The notes below the pieces were generated by a model. It was not told where the DNA came from. It saw nothing but the letters and a program-made list of their open reading frames with translations, and searched no databases. DNA of 10,792 nt, taken from contig CAYLZN010000202.1 in the NCBI GenBank assembly GCA_964387935.1, forward strand, positions 1 to 10,792, in the 5' to 3' direction. Below, piece after piece: positions 1-7,866 of the stretch. Each line of letters starts with the position of its first letter. Position 1 is the stretch's first letter. This DNA is from CAYLZN01 sp964387935. GTDB lineage: Bacteria > Acidobacteriota > Vicinamibacteria > Vicinamibacterales > JAFNAJ01. Position numbers and translations under genes: made by a program.

Positions 1-1986
1 AGCACCCACGGTTCGTTCAAGGAACTCGGCGCCTGGGCGCCCGACTCGAAGCACCTGGCCTACGTGGCCGCCAACCGCCTCTTCCTCGCGGACGTGCCGG
101 CCGGCACGACGACGGAGCTGGCGTACAACCAGGCGGGCGGCTACCAGGGTGTGACGTTCTCCCCCGACAGCCGCTGGATCGCCTACTCCCGTCGCGACGA
201 CGAGATGAACGCCGAGGTGTACGTCTTCGAGATTGGCGCGCGACGGGAGAGCAACGTCACGGCGGGTCCGTTCAGCGACACGCGCCCCACGGTGACCCCT
301 GACGCGAGGAAGGTCGTTTTTCTCTCCGATCGCGATGGAGGCGTCACGCACCTCTTCGTGGTGCCACTCGAACGGCCGCGCGAGGATCCGGACGATCCGC
401 TCGTGCGGGAGCGACTGAAGAAGGAGAAGGGCGACAGGAAGGAAGGCCCTGCCGGCGGCGCCGGGGCCGCGCCGCCCGCCTTGCGGGTGGAGACCGCAGG
501 CATCGATCGGAGAGCGACGCAGCTCACGAAGGGCGAGCAGCCGGTGACCTCGTACTTTCTCTCAGCGGACGGCCGCCTGGCTTACTTCGTGAGCGGCGAC
601 GAGAAAGGACCAGGGCTCTTCTCGATCGGTCTCGACGGCAAGGATCGCAAACGTGTGGCCGACGGGGCGTTCGCGCGCCTGGTGGCGAGCGCGGACACGA
701 AGAAGGTGTTCTACACGCAGGACGACGAGATCTACCAGATGGAGCTCGCGGGCGAGAAGAAGAAGTCGAAGGTCCCCTTCAGCGTGACCGTGACCGTGGA
801 TCACCGTGGCGAGTGGGCGCAGATCTTCGACGAGTGCTGGCGCGTGATGAAGTACCGGTTCTACGACGAGCAGATGCACGGCCGCGACTGGGCGGCGATC
901 CGGGCGCGCTACGAGCCGCTGTTGAAGTACGTCGGCGAGAACCAGGATGTGTACGACCTCGCCAACGAGATGATCGGCGAGTTGAACGCGTCACACACCG
1001 GCGTGAGCGGTCCACCGACCCGGGAGATGCCAGAGGCCTACCGGTCCCGGCAGCTCGGGTTCGAGCTCCAGCCGGCCGGCGACACCTATCAGGTCAGCCA
1101 CATCTATCGCGACGGACCGGCCGACAAGGAGTGGATCGACCTGCGGGTCGGCGACGTCGTGATCGCGATCGACGGGACCCCGATCAAGGCTGGCGACAAC
1201 TACTGGAAGGTACTCAATCACGCCTTGAACGACTACGTGACGGTGACGGTGGCGTCTGCCCCGCCGCGCCAGGTGCGCATCAGGAGCGTGCCCTCCATCG
1301 TGGACGTGAAGTACGAGGAGTGGGTCACGAAGAACCGCGAGTTCGTGGACAAGGCCTCGGGCGGCCAGATCGCCTACGTGCACATCCGGGCGATGAACCA
1401 GCCGTCGCTCAAGCGCTTCCAGAACGACATCAATCAGTTCTGGATGAAGAAGGGCATTGTCGTCGACATCCGGTTCAACGGCGGCGGCAACATCGACCAG
1501 GAGCTGCTCGACATCCTCGAGCGGCGGCCGTACGAATACTGGAACACCCGGTGGGGCTCGAGAACGTGGGGACGTCGGCCGCGGCAGGCGATCGCCGGCC
1601 CGAAGGTGATGCTGATCAACCACCGGTCCGGGTCCGACAGCGAGGTGACGCCCATGGGCTTCCGGGATCTCGGGCTCGGCCGGATCGTGGGCAACCCGAC
1701 GGCGGGCGGCGTGATCGCGACCGGCTCGTACCGGCTGATCAACGGCGGCAGCATCCGCACGCCGGGCTCGCTGGTCGTGACCTACGATCCATCCAAGCTG
1801 CACAACTACGGGACGAACCTCGAGAACTACGGCGTGGCACCCGACGTGTGGGTGGAGAACACGCCGGAGGACGAGCTGAAAGGATTCGATCGCGAGCTGC
1901 AGGCGGCCGTGGACGAGGCGCTGCGGATGATGAAAGAGGGACGCTGGCAGTACACGACCGCGGAGGCGCCGGCGGGCAGGCGGTGA
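1..1986 (+). CDS. Tricorn-like S41 family serine peptidase, 5' truncated
   Basis: Predicted peptide-degrading serine protease of the tricorn/S41 group. The frame is open from base 1, so the start and most of the N-terminal beta-propeller lie outside the window; the GTG at 64 is only an internal codon. Of 661 visible residues, about the first 240 are WD40/TolB-like blade repeats (for example FSPDSRWIAYSR), interrupted by a charged, Gly/Ala-rich linker near nt 380-480. A tricorn core follows, then a PDZ domain (about nt 1050-1270), then the S41 catalytic domain. The tetrad is recognisable: Ser-His at nt 991-996 (NASHTG), the oxyanion loop DIRFNGGG at nt 1465-1488, nucleophile Ser with adjacent Asp at nt 1633-1638 (RSGSDSE), and Glu at nt 1822-1824 (LENYGVAPD). 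Comparison is to the known tricorn pattern Ser-His/Ser-Asp/Glu. All key residues are present, so it should be active. Full-length relatives are roughly 1,000-1,100 residues. It converges with the downstream kinase over a 56-bp gap without a convincing terminator. Location (periplasm or cytoplasm) cannot be judged without the N-terminus. Confidence 0.88.
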   Translation, partial: STHGSFKELGAWAPDSKHLAYVAANRLFLADVPAGTTTELAYNQAGGYQGVTFSPDSRWIAYSRRDDEMNAEVYVFEIGARRESNVTAGPFSDTRPTVTPDARKVVFLSDRDGGVTHLFVVPLERPREDPDDPLVRERLKKEKGDRKEGPAGGAGAAPPALRVETAGIDRRATQLTKGEQPVTSYFLSADGRLAYFVSGDEKGPGLFSIGLDGKDRKRVADGAFARLVASADTKKVFYTQDDEIYQMELAGEKKKSKVPFSVTVTVDHRGEWAQIFDECWRVMKYRFYDEQMHGRDWAAIRARYEPLLKYVGENQDVYDLANEMIGELNASHTGVSGPPTREMPEAYRSRQLGFELQPAGDTYQVSHIYRDGPADKEWIDLRVGDVVIAIDGTPIKAGDNYWKVLNHALNDYVTVTVASAPPRQVRIRSVPSIVDVKYEEWVTKNREFVDKASGGQIAYVHIRAMNQPSLKRFQNDINQFWMKKGIVVDIRFNGGGNIDQELLDILERRPYEYWNTRWGSRTWGRRPRQAIAGPKVMLINHRSGSDSEVTPMGFRDLGLGRIVGNPTAGGVIATGSYRLINGGSIRTPGSLVVTYDPSKLHNYGTNLENYGVAPDVWVENTPEDELKGFDRELQAAVDEALRMMKEGRWQYTTAEAPAGRR

Positions 1987-2042
1987 CGCGCTCCGCGCCG
2001 GCGCAGGTCGCGCAGGGGGCGCTGTCATCAACCGTGCGCGCC

Positions 2043-4685
2043 CTACTTCGTTCCCCGACTCAGCGCGGTGAGCTCGTCGAACGGGGCGTAGCCACGGAAG
2101 GCTTCGAAGGCGTCGTCGGCATGCACGGGCCAGGCGATCGGCTGCCCCTCGGCAAACGCCTCGCGCAGCAGGTCCAGGGTGCGCTCCCGATCCCCGAGGG
2201 CGGCGGTGATGCGGGCGCGGCCGAGCGTATGAGCGCCGCGCACGTACGGCCGGTTGAATCGCGCCAGCTCGTCGATCATCCTGCGGGCCGTGGCGACATC
2301 CCCGCGCCTGGCGGCGACGACGCCGAGCTGCGAGCGCGCATCGATGGCGGCTGGCGCCGCGGCCGCGATCTTCGTGAACACCGCTGACGCCTCGGACCAG
2401 CGCTCGAGCAGGGTCAGCGTCGATCCTCGCAGCATCTGCATGGAAGTGGAACCGGCGAGGGTCGTGTCCAGGCCGTCGAGCCATCGCAACGCCTGATCGG
2501 CCACTCGTTTCGCTTCCTCCGGGTGACCGTGCGCACGCAGCTCGGCCGCGGCGGTTACGAAGATGGTGCCCGGGCGAGGGCGTGCCGCTGGAGGCACGGA
2601 GAGACATGCGTCGAGGACCTGGCGGAGGTCGTCGGTCCGCCCCTGTGCCGCGAGCGCTCGCGCCTCGGCGAGATACCCGAGCGGGGTGCCGGGCACGGCC
2701 GCAAGCGCTGTGGTGCCAACCTCCCGCTCCGCATCGTATTCCCCGAGCATGTGGTGCGCCTGCGCGAGCGTCTCCACCCAGCCGCGCCATGCGGCGGCGT
2801 TCGCGCGGGGATCCGGCGTGAACGGCCGCAGCGCGTCGAGCGCCTCCTGTGGTCGCCCGATGTCCCTTGCCGTCCAGGCCACGAGGTTGGCCGAGGGCAG
2901 GTGATGTGCGAAGCCAAGCGACCTCACTGCCGTATGGGCCTCGATCAACCGGCCGCCCAGGTGTGCACTGAAGTACTGCAGCATCGCTTTGCCGGCAGGC
3001 GGGACGCCGGGCCGGATTCTTTCGACGACGGCCTCGGCCTCGTCGAACCTGCCGAGGGTCTCATAGGCAGGCACGAGCCAGCCGAGGCACCACCACAGGC
3101 GGGAATCCAGTTCGAGCACCTTCTCGAAATGGCGGGCCGCTTCGGACATGTTGGTCCCGAAGTGCTCGAGGCCGGTCGCGAACTCCTTGTAAGCTTCGTA
3201 GGTGGGCAGCGCCATGATGGCCAGTTGCTGCGGGGAGAACCCGGTCATGCCGCCAGCGCCGCGCATCATCATCAGCGTGGCGCCCACCACCTGCTGCTCG
3301 ATGCGTGCCGGCAGCTCGTTGACGGCACTCCGCGGGACGACGAGCGGATCGAATTGACGGAGCGGCTGCTGGGTCGCGACATCGGCGAGCCCGCCCTGGA
3401 AGGTGACGTCCGCGCCCGCCACGCCGATGTCCCCGGACACGACGCGCGCGGCGCCGAGGCGACGGGCCATCCGCGCGTCCTGCGCCTGGGCGACGTCAAT
3501 GCCCTCGAGACCGAGCAGGCGGGCGATCGAGGCTGACGCCATCGGCCCGATCGCGTCGAGCGACGCGTCGCCGGTGCGGTTCACGATCGGCGCGAGAGCC
3601 ACGCGGTCCGGCACGATCGGCACGGCTGGTGTACGCGCGCGGCTGAACAGCCACCACGCGCCGGCTGCGGCGGTGAGCACGAGCGCGACACCCGCGACGC
3701 CCATCAACCGGCGCGGGCGCCGGAGACCCCTCACCGGCGGAACGGTTCCGGACGCAGGCGCGGTCACGGGGAGCGCCGGCGCCTGCACGTCGCTGCGGGC
3801 ATCCGCACCGGTCGCGACCGTGTTCGCGAGGCTGTCGAGCGCGTCCCGCAGTTCGAACACATCCTGCGGTCGCTGCGCACGGTCCTTTTCGAGGCAGCGA
3901 TCGACGAGCCCGGTGAACTCCCGCGGCAGGTCGGGCTTCACTCCGGCCAGGGCGGGGGCCGGCTCCTTGATGATCGACGACAGGACGGCCATCGCCGTAT
4001 CACCACCGAAGGGGCGCACCCCGGCTGCCATCTCGTAGAGGACGACGCCGAGCGAGAAGATGTCGGCCCGGTGATCGACGCGCAACCCCTGCGCCTGCTC
4101 CGGTGCCATGTAGTACACCGTGCCGACGATGGCGCCCAGCTGGGTGCCCGGAGCAGTGACGGTCCCGTCTGCGACCAGCCCTGTCTCATCCGACGGGGCG
4201 AGGCCCGAAGGCCGGCCCAGCAGCTTGGCGAGGCCGAAGTCGAGCACCTTCACGCGCCCGTCCCGGGTCACCATCACGTTGCCTGGCTTGAGGTCGCGGT
4301 GGACGATACCCTGGCGGTGCGCGAAGCCGATGGCCTCCGCGAGCGGGATCGCCAGACGCAGCAGGGCGGGTAGCCGCATGCCGCCTTCCGGAATCAGGTG
4401 CGCGAGGGGCTGGCCGTCCACGAACTCCATCGCCAGGATGGTCGCGTCGCCGAACCGCTCGATCCCGTAGATCGTGACGATGCCGGGGTGGTTCAGGGCG
4501 GCGATCGCGCGGGCTTCCTGGTCGAACCGCCGCTGACGATCGGCGTCGCCGGCCAGGTTGGGCGGAAGCACCTTGAGCGCGACCTTCCGGCCGAGCGCGA
4601 GGTCCTCCGCGAGGAAGACCTCGCCCATCCCGCCGCGGCCGAGGAGGGAGAGCACACGATAGTGCGCGAGGGTGGTGCCGACCAA
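2043..4685 (-). CDS. Membrane-anchored Ser/Thr protein kinase with TPR-like C-terminal region
   Basis: PknB-type (Hanks) protein kinase that should phosphorylate Ser/Thr of unknown partners. I place the start at the TTG at 4685-4683, giving 880 residues. The kinase fold begins within 10 residues of it (MVGTTLAHYRVLSLLG), and AGAGAGG lies 7 nt upstream. The frame stays open to 4970, but that extension would overlap the receptor gene and adds a low-complexity Gly/Pro-rich leader. Visible motifs: Gly loop GRGGMGEVF (16-24), catalytic Lys38, helix-C Glu57, HRDLKPGN (129-136), DFG (149-151), MAPE (193-196), Asp208 of the F helix. It is an RD kinase with a long activation segment rich in Thr. One membrane segment lies at about 328-347 with basic residues (RRPRR) before it, so the kinase is cytoplasmic and the rest periplasmic. 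Residues about 361-475 look like a degenerate TolB-like domain (VALAPIVNRTGDASLD). TPR-like helices fill about 495-880. It is transcribed divergently from the receptor. Confidence 0.88.
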   Translation of the reverse strand: MVGTTLAHYRVLSLLGRGGMGEVFLAEDLALGRKVALKVLPPNLAGDADRQRRFDQEARAIAALNHPGIVTIYGIERFGDATILAMEFVDGQPLAHLIPEGGMRLPALLRLAIPLAEAIGFAHRQGIVHRDLKPGNVMVTRDGRVKVLDFGLAKLLGRPSGLAPSDETGLVADGTVTAPGTQLGAIVGTVYYMAPEQAQGLRVDHRADIFSLGVVLYEMAAGVRPFGGDTAMAVLSSIIKEPAPALAGVKPDLPREFTGLVDRCLEKDRAQRPQDVFELRDALDSLANTVATGADARSDVQAPALPVTAPASGTVPPVRGLRRPRRLMGVAGVALVLTAAAGAWWLFSRARTPAVPIVPDRVALAPIVNRTGDASLDAIGPMASASIARLLGLEGIDVAQAQDARMARRLGAARVVSGDIGVAGADVTFQGGLADVATQQPLRQFDPLVVPRSAVNELPARIEQQVVGATLMMMRGAGGMTGFSPQQLAIMALPTYEAYKEFATGLEHFGTNMSEAARHFEKVLELDSRLWWCLGWLVPAYETLGRFDEAEAVVERIRPGVPPAGKAMLQYFSAHLGGRLIEAHTAVRSLGFAHHLPSANLVAWTARDIGRPQEALDALRPFTPDPRANAAAWRGWVETLAQAHHMLGEYDAEREVGTTALAAVPGTPLGYLAEARALAAQGRTDDLRQVLDACLSVPPAARPRPGTIFVTAAAELRAHGHPEEAKRVADQALRWLDGLDTTLAGSTSMQMLRGSTLTLLERWSEASAVFTKIAAAAPAAIDARSQLGVVAARRGDVATARRMIDELARFNRPYVRGAHTLGRARITAALGDRERTLDLLREAFAEGQPIAWPVHADDAFEAFRGYAPFDELTALSRGTK

Positions 4686-4692
4686 CCGGCCA

Positions 4693-4699
4693 CCTCTCT
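4693..4699 (-). promoter_or_regulatory. Ribosome binding site of the divergent kinase
   Basis: On the minus strand this reads AGAGAGG, 7 nt before the TTG at 4685. It is the best Shine-Dalgarno match near the kinase N-terminus and decides the start: no ATG or GTG lies in frame at a suitable distance, and the protein's homology begins immediately after this TTG. Confidence 0.65.
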
Positions 4700-4719
4700 G
4701 CGGGGGCGACGGCACGATC

Positions 4720-4728
4720 ACTGTAGCA
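4720..4728 (-). promoter_or_regulatory. Possible extended -10 promoter for the kinase
   Basis: The minus strand reads TGC-TACAGT, an extended -10 (TGn plus a hexamer matching TATAAT at 4 of 6 positions). It would start transcription near 4713 and give a leader of about 28 nt before the TTG start. No recognisable -35 hexamer lies 16-19 bp upstream, so the call depends on the TG extension alone. Confidence 0.3.
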
Positions 4729-4745
4729 CCGCACGAGGGTCCCGG

Positions 4746-4768
4746 CGTCGGCGCTGTGTCGTCGGCGC
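4746..4768. repeat. 9-bp direct repeat with 14-bp period between the divergent promoters
   Basis: CGTCGGCGC occurs at 4746-4754 and again at 4760-4768, so the copies are offset by 14 bp. The same stretch also holds a 6-bp inverted repeat, CGGCGC/GCGCCG (4749-4754 with 4765-4770). It ends next to the -35 hexamer of the rightward promoter and overlaps the -35 region of the leftward one. That position would suit an operator able to affect both genes. The repeat is seen directly; the operator role is inference, and chance repeats are common in GC-rich DNA. Confidence 0.4.
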
Positions 4769-4770
4769 CG

Positions 4771-4799
4771 TTGACTATCGGCGACCCGGGCGGGATACT
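4771..4799 (+). promoter_or_regulatory. Sigma-70-type promoter of the receptor-kinase unit
   Basis: TTGACT at 4771-4776 (5 of 6 matches to TTGACA) and GATACT at 4794-4799 (4 of 6 matches to TATAAT) are separated by exactly 17 bp, the preferred spacing. Transcription would begin near 4806, giving a leader of about 66 nt before the ATG at 4872. It is conspicuous because the surrounding DNA is very GC-rich. It would drive the receptor and, by read-through, the kinases at 7867 and 10399. Confidence 0.6.
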
Positions 4800-4831
4800 G
4801 GCGAAAGCCCCCTGGTCCTCAGGCGGTCCGC

Positions 4832-4853
4832 GCTGCTGCGGTCCCGCGGCAGC
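4832..4853 (+). other. Hairpin in the 5' leader of the receptor mRNA
   Basis: GCTGCTGCG (4832-4840) pairs with CGCGGCAGC (4845-4853) to give nine base pairs, one of them a G-U wobble, around a GTCC tetraloop. It ends 5 nt before the Shine-Dalgarno sequence, so it leaves the ribosome site free; mRNA stabilisation or a regulatory role is possible. A T-tract is absent, so it is not an intrinsic terminator. The pairing is read directly from the sequence; function is unknown. Confidence 0.4.
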
Positions 4854-4858
4854 CGACC

Positions 4859-4866
4859 AGAGGAGG
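4859..4866 (+). promoter_or_regulatory. Ribosome binding site of the TonB-dependent receptor
   Basis: AGAGGAGG lies 5 nt before the ATG at 4872. It is a near-ideal Shine-Dalgarno sequence and fixes this ATG as the start, although the frame is open back to 4398. The signal peptide begins directly at this ATG. Confidence 0.8.
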
Positions 4867-4871
4867 CTGCC

Positions 4872-7829
4872 ATGCGTGCTCGCGCCCTTGGCCTCGTCGT
4901 CGCAGGCGTGGCTCTCGCGTGGTGTCCCACCGCCCTCGCGTCCGCCCAGGAACAGACCGGCCGCATCCAAGGCGTCGTGCGCGACCAGCAGGGCGGGGTG
5001 TTGCCGGGCGTCACCGTCGAGGCGAAGAACCTCGAGGTCGGTGCTGCGCTTGTCGTGGTCACCGACGAGGCCGGGGTGTTCCGCTATGCCGCGCTGGGTC
5101 CCGGGAACTACGACGTGACGGCGTCGCTCGACGGCTTCCAGCCGTCACGCTTCGAGCGGGTCGAAGTGTTGCTCGGCCAGATCAAGCGGCTGGAATTCGC
5201 GTTGGCGATCGGCGGGCTCGAGGAAACCGTCAATGTGTCGGCGGCCTCGCCGCTCGTGGACGTGAAGCAGAGCGCACGCGGCTTCAGCCTCAGGAAGGAC
5301 CAGCTGGAGTACCTGCCGCGCACCACGGACTACACGAGTGTCGTGCAGTTGCTGCCCGGCGCGAATTCTGAGGCGAAGCTGGGCGGCCTTTCGATCGACG
5401 GGTCGAGCGCGGCCGAGAACCGCTTCATCATCGACGGCATCGACACGACCAACGCGATGACCGGCGTGCCGGGGCAGACCCTCAACGTGGACAACGTCGA
5501 GGAGCTGCAGGTGAAGTCGAGCGGGTACACGGCCGAGTACGGCGGCTCCACCGGCGGCGTCATCAACGTGCTGACCAGGAGCGGCACGAACGCGTGGCAC
5601 GGCGACGTGAGCGTCTACCTCGGCGGCGACGCGTTCGACGCCTCGCCGCGGCCCAACCTCCGAAAGAACCTCCAGGACTCGACCAAGGCGGAGTACTTCA
5701 CCTACCCGGAGGACCCCTGCACCGGGTGGACGCCGGGCTTCAGCCTCGGGGGGCCGATTCACCGGGATCTCGCGTGGTTCTTCGTCGCCTATCGGCCGGG
5801 GCTGAAGACCATCGACCGCACGGTCACGTTCGCGCTGGACAAGTCGACGGCCACGCTCACGCAGCACCTGACGCAGCAGTCCCTGACCGTGAGCCAGACG
5901 CTGCAGCTCGGGTCGCGCTTGCGAACCCGCCTCTCGTACAACAACGCGGCGCAGCGCCAGGAGGGCCTCTTGCCGAAGCAGGACGGCTCGGATTCGCCGG
6001 TCAGCAACTTCGACGTGAACACCTCGTACCCGAACTGGACACTGTCGGGGACGGCCGACCTGCTCGCCACGCCGAGGCTGTTCGTGTCGGGCCGCGTCGG
6101 CTACCTGGTCGTGGACCGGCACAGCGACAACGTCCGCGGCACGCCGCGGTACGTGTTCGGCACGTCGAACATCGGCCTGCTCGACGTCACGCCGGCGTAT
6201 CAACGAGTCACCGGCTTCACGACCGACACCAGCAACTACGACTACGTGAAGGACCGCGTGTCGCGTCTCGCCGGCCAGGTGGACGCCACGTGGCACGTGA
6301 CACGGTGGGGCGAGCACGCCGTGAAGGCGGGCGTTCAGGTCGATTGGACCACCAACGACGTGAACAGGGGCCACAAGGCGAACGTGGTCCAGCTCGTGTG
6401 GAACCGCGCAACGGGAGGCATCCGCGGGCCCTATGGCTACTACGGCGTCGTCAGCAACAGCGTCGAGCCCAGACGCGGGCAGATCTTCCTCGGCAAGGCC
6501 GAGGGCAGCACGGCCGGCCTCTTCGTCCAGGATGCCTGGACGGTCACCCCTCAGCTGACGATCAACGTGGGGCTGCGGACGGAGCGCGAGACCGTGCCGG
6601 GCTACTCCACGTCGGCCGACGCGCCGCCGGTCGTCGAGTTCGGATTCGACGAAAAGCTCGCGCCGCGCCTGGGCGCCGCGTACGACCTGCGCGGCGACGG
6701 GCGCTGGAAAGTCTACGGGAGCTGGGGCGTCTTCTACGACATCTTCAAGTACAGCCTGTCCACGGCGTTCGGCGGTCTGGACACGGTCCAGTGGGCGTTC
6801 ACGCTGGACACGTACGAGTGGCCGACGCTGCTAGCGAATCCGGCGTGCCCGCCAACCTGTCCCGGCACGAGAATCTTCGGGCCCCGCGGCGTCGCCAACA
6901 TCCCGCTCTTCGCCGTGGACGGGGACCTCGACGCGATGCGCCTGCAGGAGGCCGTGGCGGGCATCGAGCACCAGTGGCGTCCCCACCTGCTCCTCTCCGC
7001 GCGCTACGTGCACAAACAGCTCGACCGCGCGGTGGAGGACATCGGATCGCTCGATGCGGACTCGAACGAGATGTACACCGTCGGCAATCCTGGCTTCCAT
7101 CGGGCGACGATCGCGTACCCGGGCGTGGCGCTGCCGAAGGCGGTTCGCGACTACGACGCGCTCGAACTGGCCGTCCGGCGTCCGATGACGGCGCGCTGGG
7201 GATTCGGGGCGAGCTATCTCTGGAGCCGCCTGTACGGCAATTTCTCCGGGCTCTCGCAGTCCGACGAGAACGGGCGCGTCTCACCGAACGTCGGACGGCT
7301 GTACGACTATCCGCTCATGATGTTCGACGAGAAAGGACGGCCCGTGTTCGGCCCCCTCGCGACAGACCGGCCTCACCAGCTCAAGGCGCACCTGGTCTAT
7401 TCGACGAGATTCAACGTCGGGGCCTTCGGCTACCTCGGATCCGGCCTGCCGGTCTCGCGCGAGGCCGGCGTCATCGCGAGCCATTCCTACCCGATGCAAT
7501 ACCTCGGACGGTTGAGCGACGGGCGCACGCCCGTGTTCTCGCAGACCGACCTCTCGGCGCAGCAGGACATCGGGATCGCGCGCGGAACGCGGCTCTCCCT
7601 CGGCATCATCGTGACCAACCTGTTCAACCAGGACACGGCCGTCTCGAAGTACTCGACCGAGACCGAGCTGGTGCCGCTCGACTTCAAGGAGGCGGATCTG
7701 TACGCAGGACGCCTCGATTTCGCGCAGTTGTTCGCGCAGAACAACGTGCCCAGGGACCCACGGTTCCTGATGGACAACGCCTACCAGGCCCCACGCACCG
7801 CGCGCGTGTACGTGAAGTGGAGCTTCTGA
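4872..7829 (+). CDS. Oar-like TonB-dependent outer-membrane receptor with N-terminal carboxypeptidase-regulatory domain
   Basis: Predicted 985-residue outer-membrane receptor that takes up a substrate, probably an oligosaccharide, peptide or metal chelate, using TonB energy; the ligand cannot be read from the sequence. Residues 1-25 form a signal peptide with likely cleavage at ASA|QEQ; the Cys at 18 follows Trp, so there is no lipobox. Residues about 28-115 are a carboxypeptidase-regulatory Ig-like domain (GRIQGVVRDQQGGVLPGVTV). A plug follows at about 117-235 (GLEETVNVSAASPLVD, then FIIDGIDTTNAMTG and YGGSTGGVINVLTRSGTN). The rest is a beta-barrel with alternating strands, ending in the aromatic terminus RVYVKWSF expected of a BAM signal. 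A CPPTC pair (659-663) sits in a probable extracellular loop. Length and domain order fit the acidobacterial/myxobacterial Oar-like family. The start is fixed by a strong Shine-Dalgarno sequence. Downstream, 37 bp separate it from a kinase with no visible terminator. Confidence 0.9.
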   Translation: MRARALGLVVAGVALAWCPTALASAQEQTGRIQGVVRDQQGGVLPGVTVEAKNLEVGAALVVVTDEAGVFRYAALGPGNYDVTASLDGFQPSRFERVEVLLGQIKRLEFALAIGGLEETVNVSAASPLVDVKQSARGFSLRKDQLEYLPRTTDYTSVVQLLPGANSEAKLGGLSIDGSSAAENRFIIDGIDTTNAMTGVPGQTLNVDNVEELQVKSSGYTAEYGGSTGGVINVLTRSGTNAWHGDVSVYLGGDAFDASPRPNLRKNLQDSTKAEYFTYPEDPCTGWTPGFSLGGPIHRDLAWFFVAYRPGLKTIDRTVTFALDKSTATLTQHLTQQSLTVSQTLQLGSRLRTRLSYNNAAQRQEGLLPKQDGSDSPVSNFDVNTSYPNWTLSGTADLLATPRLFVSGRVGYLVVDRHSDNVRGTPRYVFGTSNIGLLDVTPAYQRVTGFTTDTSNYDYVKDRVSRLAGQVDATWHVTRWGEHAVKAGVQVDWTTNDVNRGHKANVVQLVWNRATGGIRGPYGYYGVVSNSVEPRRGQIFLGKAEGSTAGLFVQDAWTVTPQLTINVGLRTERETVPGYSTSADAPPVVEFGFDEKLAPRLGAAYDLRGDGRWKVYGSWGVFYDIFKYSLSTAFGGLDTVQWAFTLDTYEWPTLLANPACPPTCPGTRIFGPRGVANIPLFAVDGDLDAMRLQEAVAGIEHQWRPHLLLSARYVHKQLDRAVEDIGSLDADSNEMYTVGNPGFHRATIAYPGVALPKAVRDYDALELAVRRPMTARWGFGASYLWSRLYGNFSGLSQSDENGRVSPNVGRLYDYPLMMFDEKGRPVFGPLATDRPHQLKAHLVYSTRFNVGAFGYLGSGLPVSREAGVIASHSYPMQYLGRLSDGRTPVFSQTDLSAQQDIGIARGTRLSLGIIVTNLFNQDTAVSKYSTETELVPLDFKEADLYAGRLDFAQLFAQNNVPRDPRFLMDNAYQAPRTARVYVKWSF

Positions 7830-7866
7830 TGGGGCCGGCGGCGGGCGCCTGTTCGCGGGCTGAACC

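Noticed and set aside
1987..2042. Terminator between the convergent protease and kinase genes
   Set aside because: There is a 10-bp palindrome GCGCCGGCGC (1995-2004) without a loop, and a 6-bp stem CGCGCA/TGCGCG (2009-2040) with a 20-nt loop. Neither has a T-tract on either strand, so no intrinsic terminator is supported.
991..2790. Long minus-strand reading frame of about 600 codons across the protease and the kinase 3' end
   Set aside because: It has an Arg/Ala/Pro/His-rich composition with no motif, typical of antisense frames in GC-rich DNA, and overlaps two recognisable genes.
4398..4871. Upstream extension of the receptor reading frame
   Set aside because: It is antisense to the conserved kinase N-lobe, and the signal peptide and strong Shine-Dalgarno place the start at 4872.
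4686..4970. N-terminal extension of the minus-strand kinase to ATG at 4970 (95 more residues)
   Set aside because: It is low-complexity, overlaps the receptor signal peptide and the promoter region, and lies upstream of a good ribosome site and TTG where the kinase fold begins.
7830..7866. Promoter or terminator between receptor and second kinase
   Set aside because: These 37 bp are GC-rich without -10/-35-like hexamers or a stem followed by T residues; read-through is more likely.
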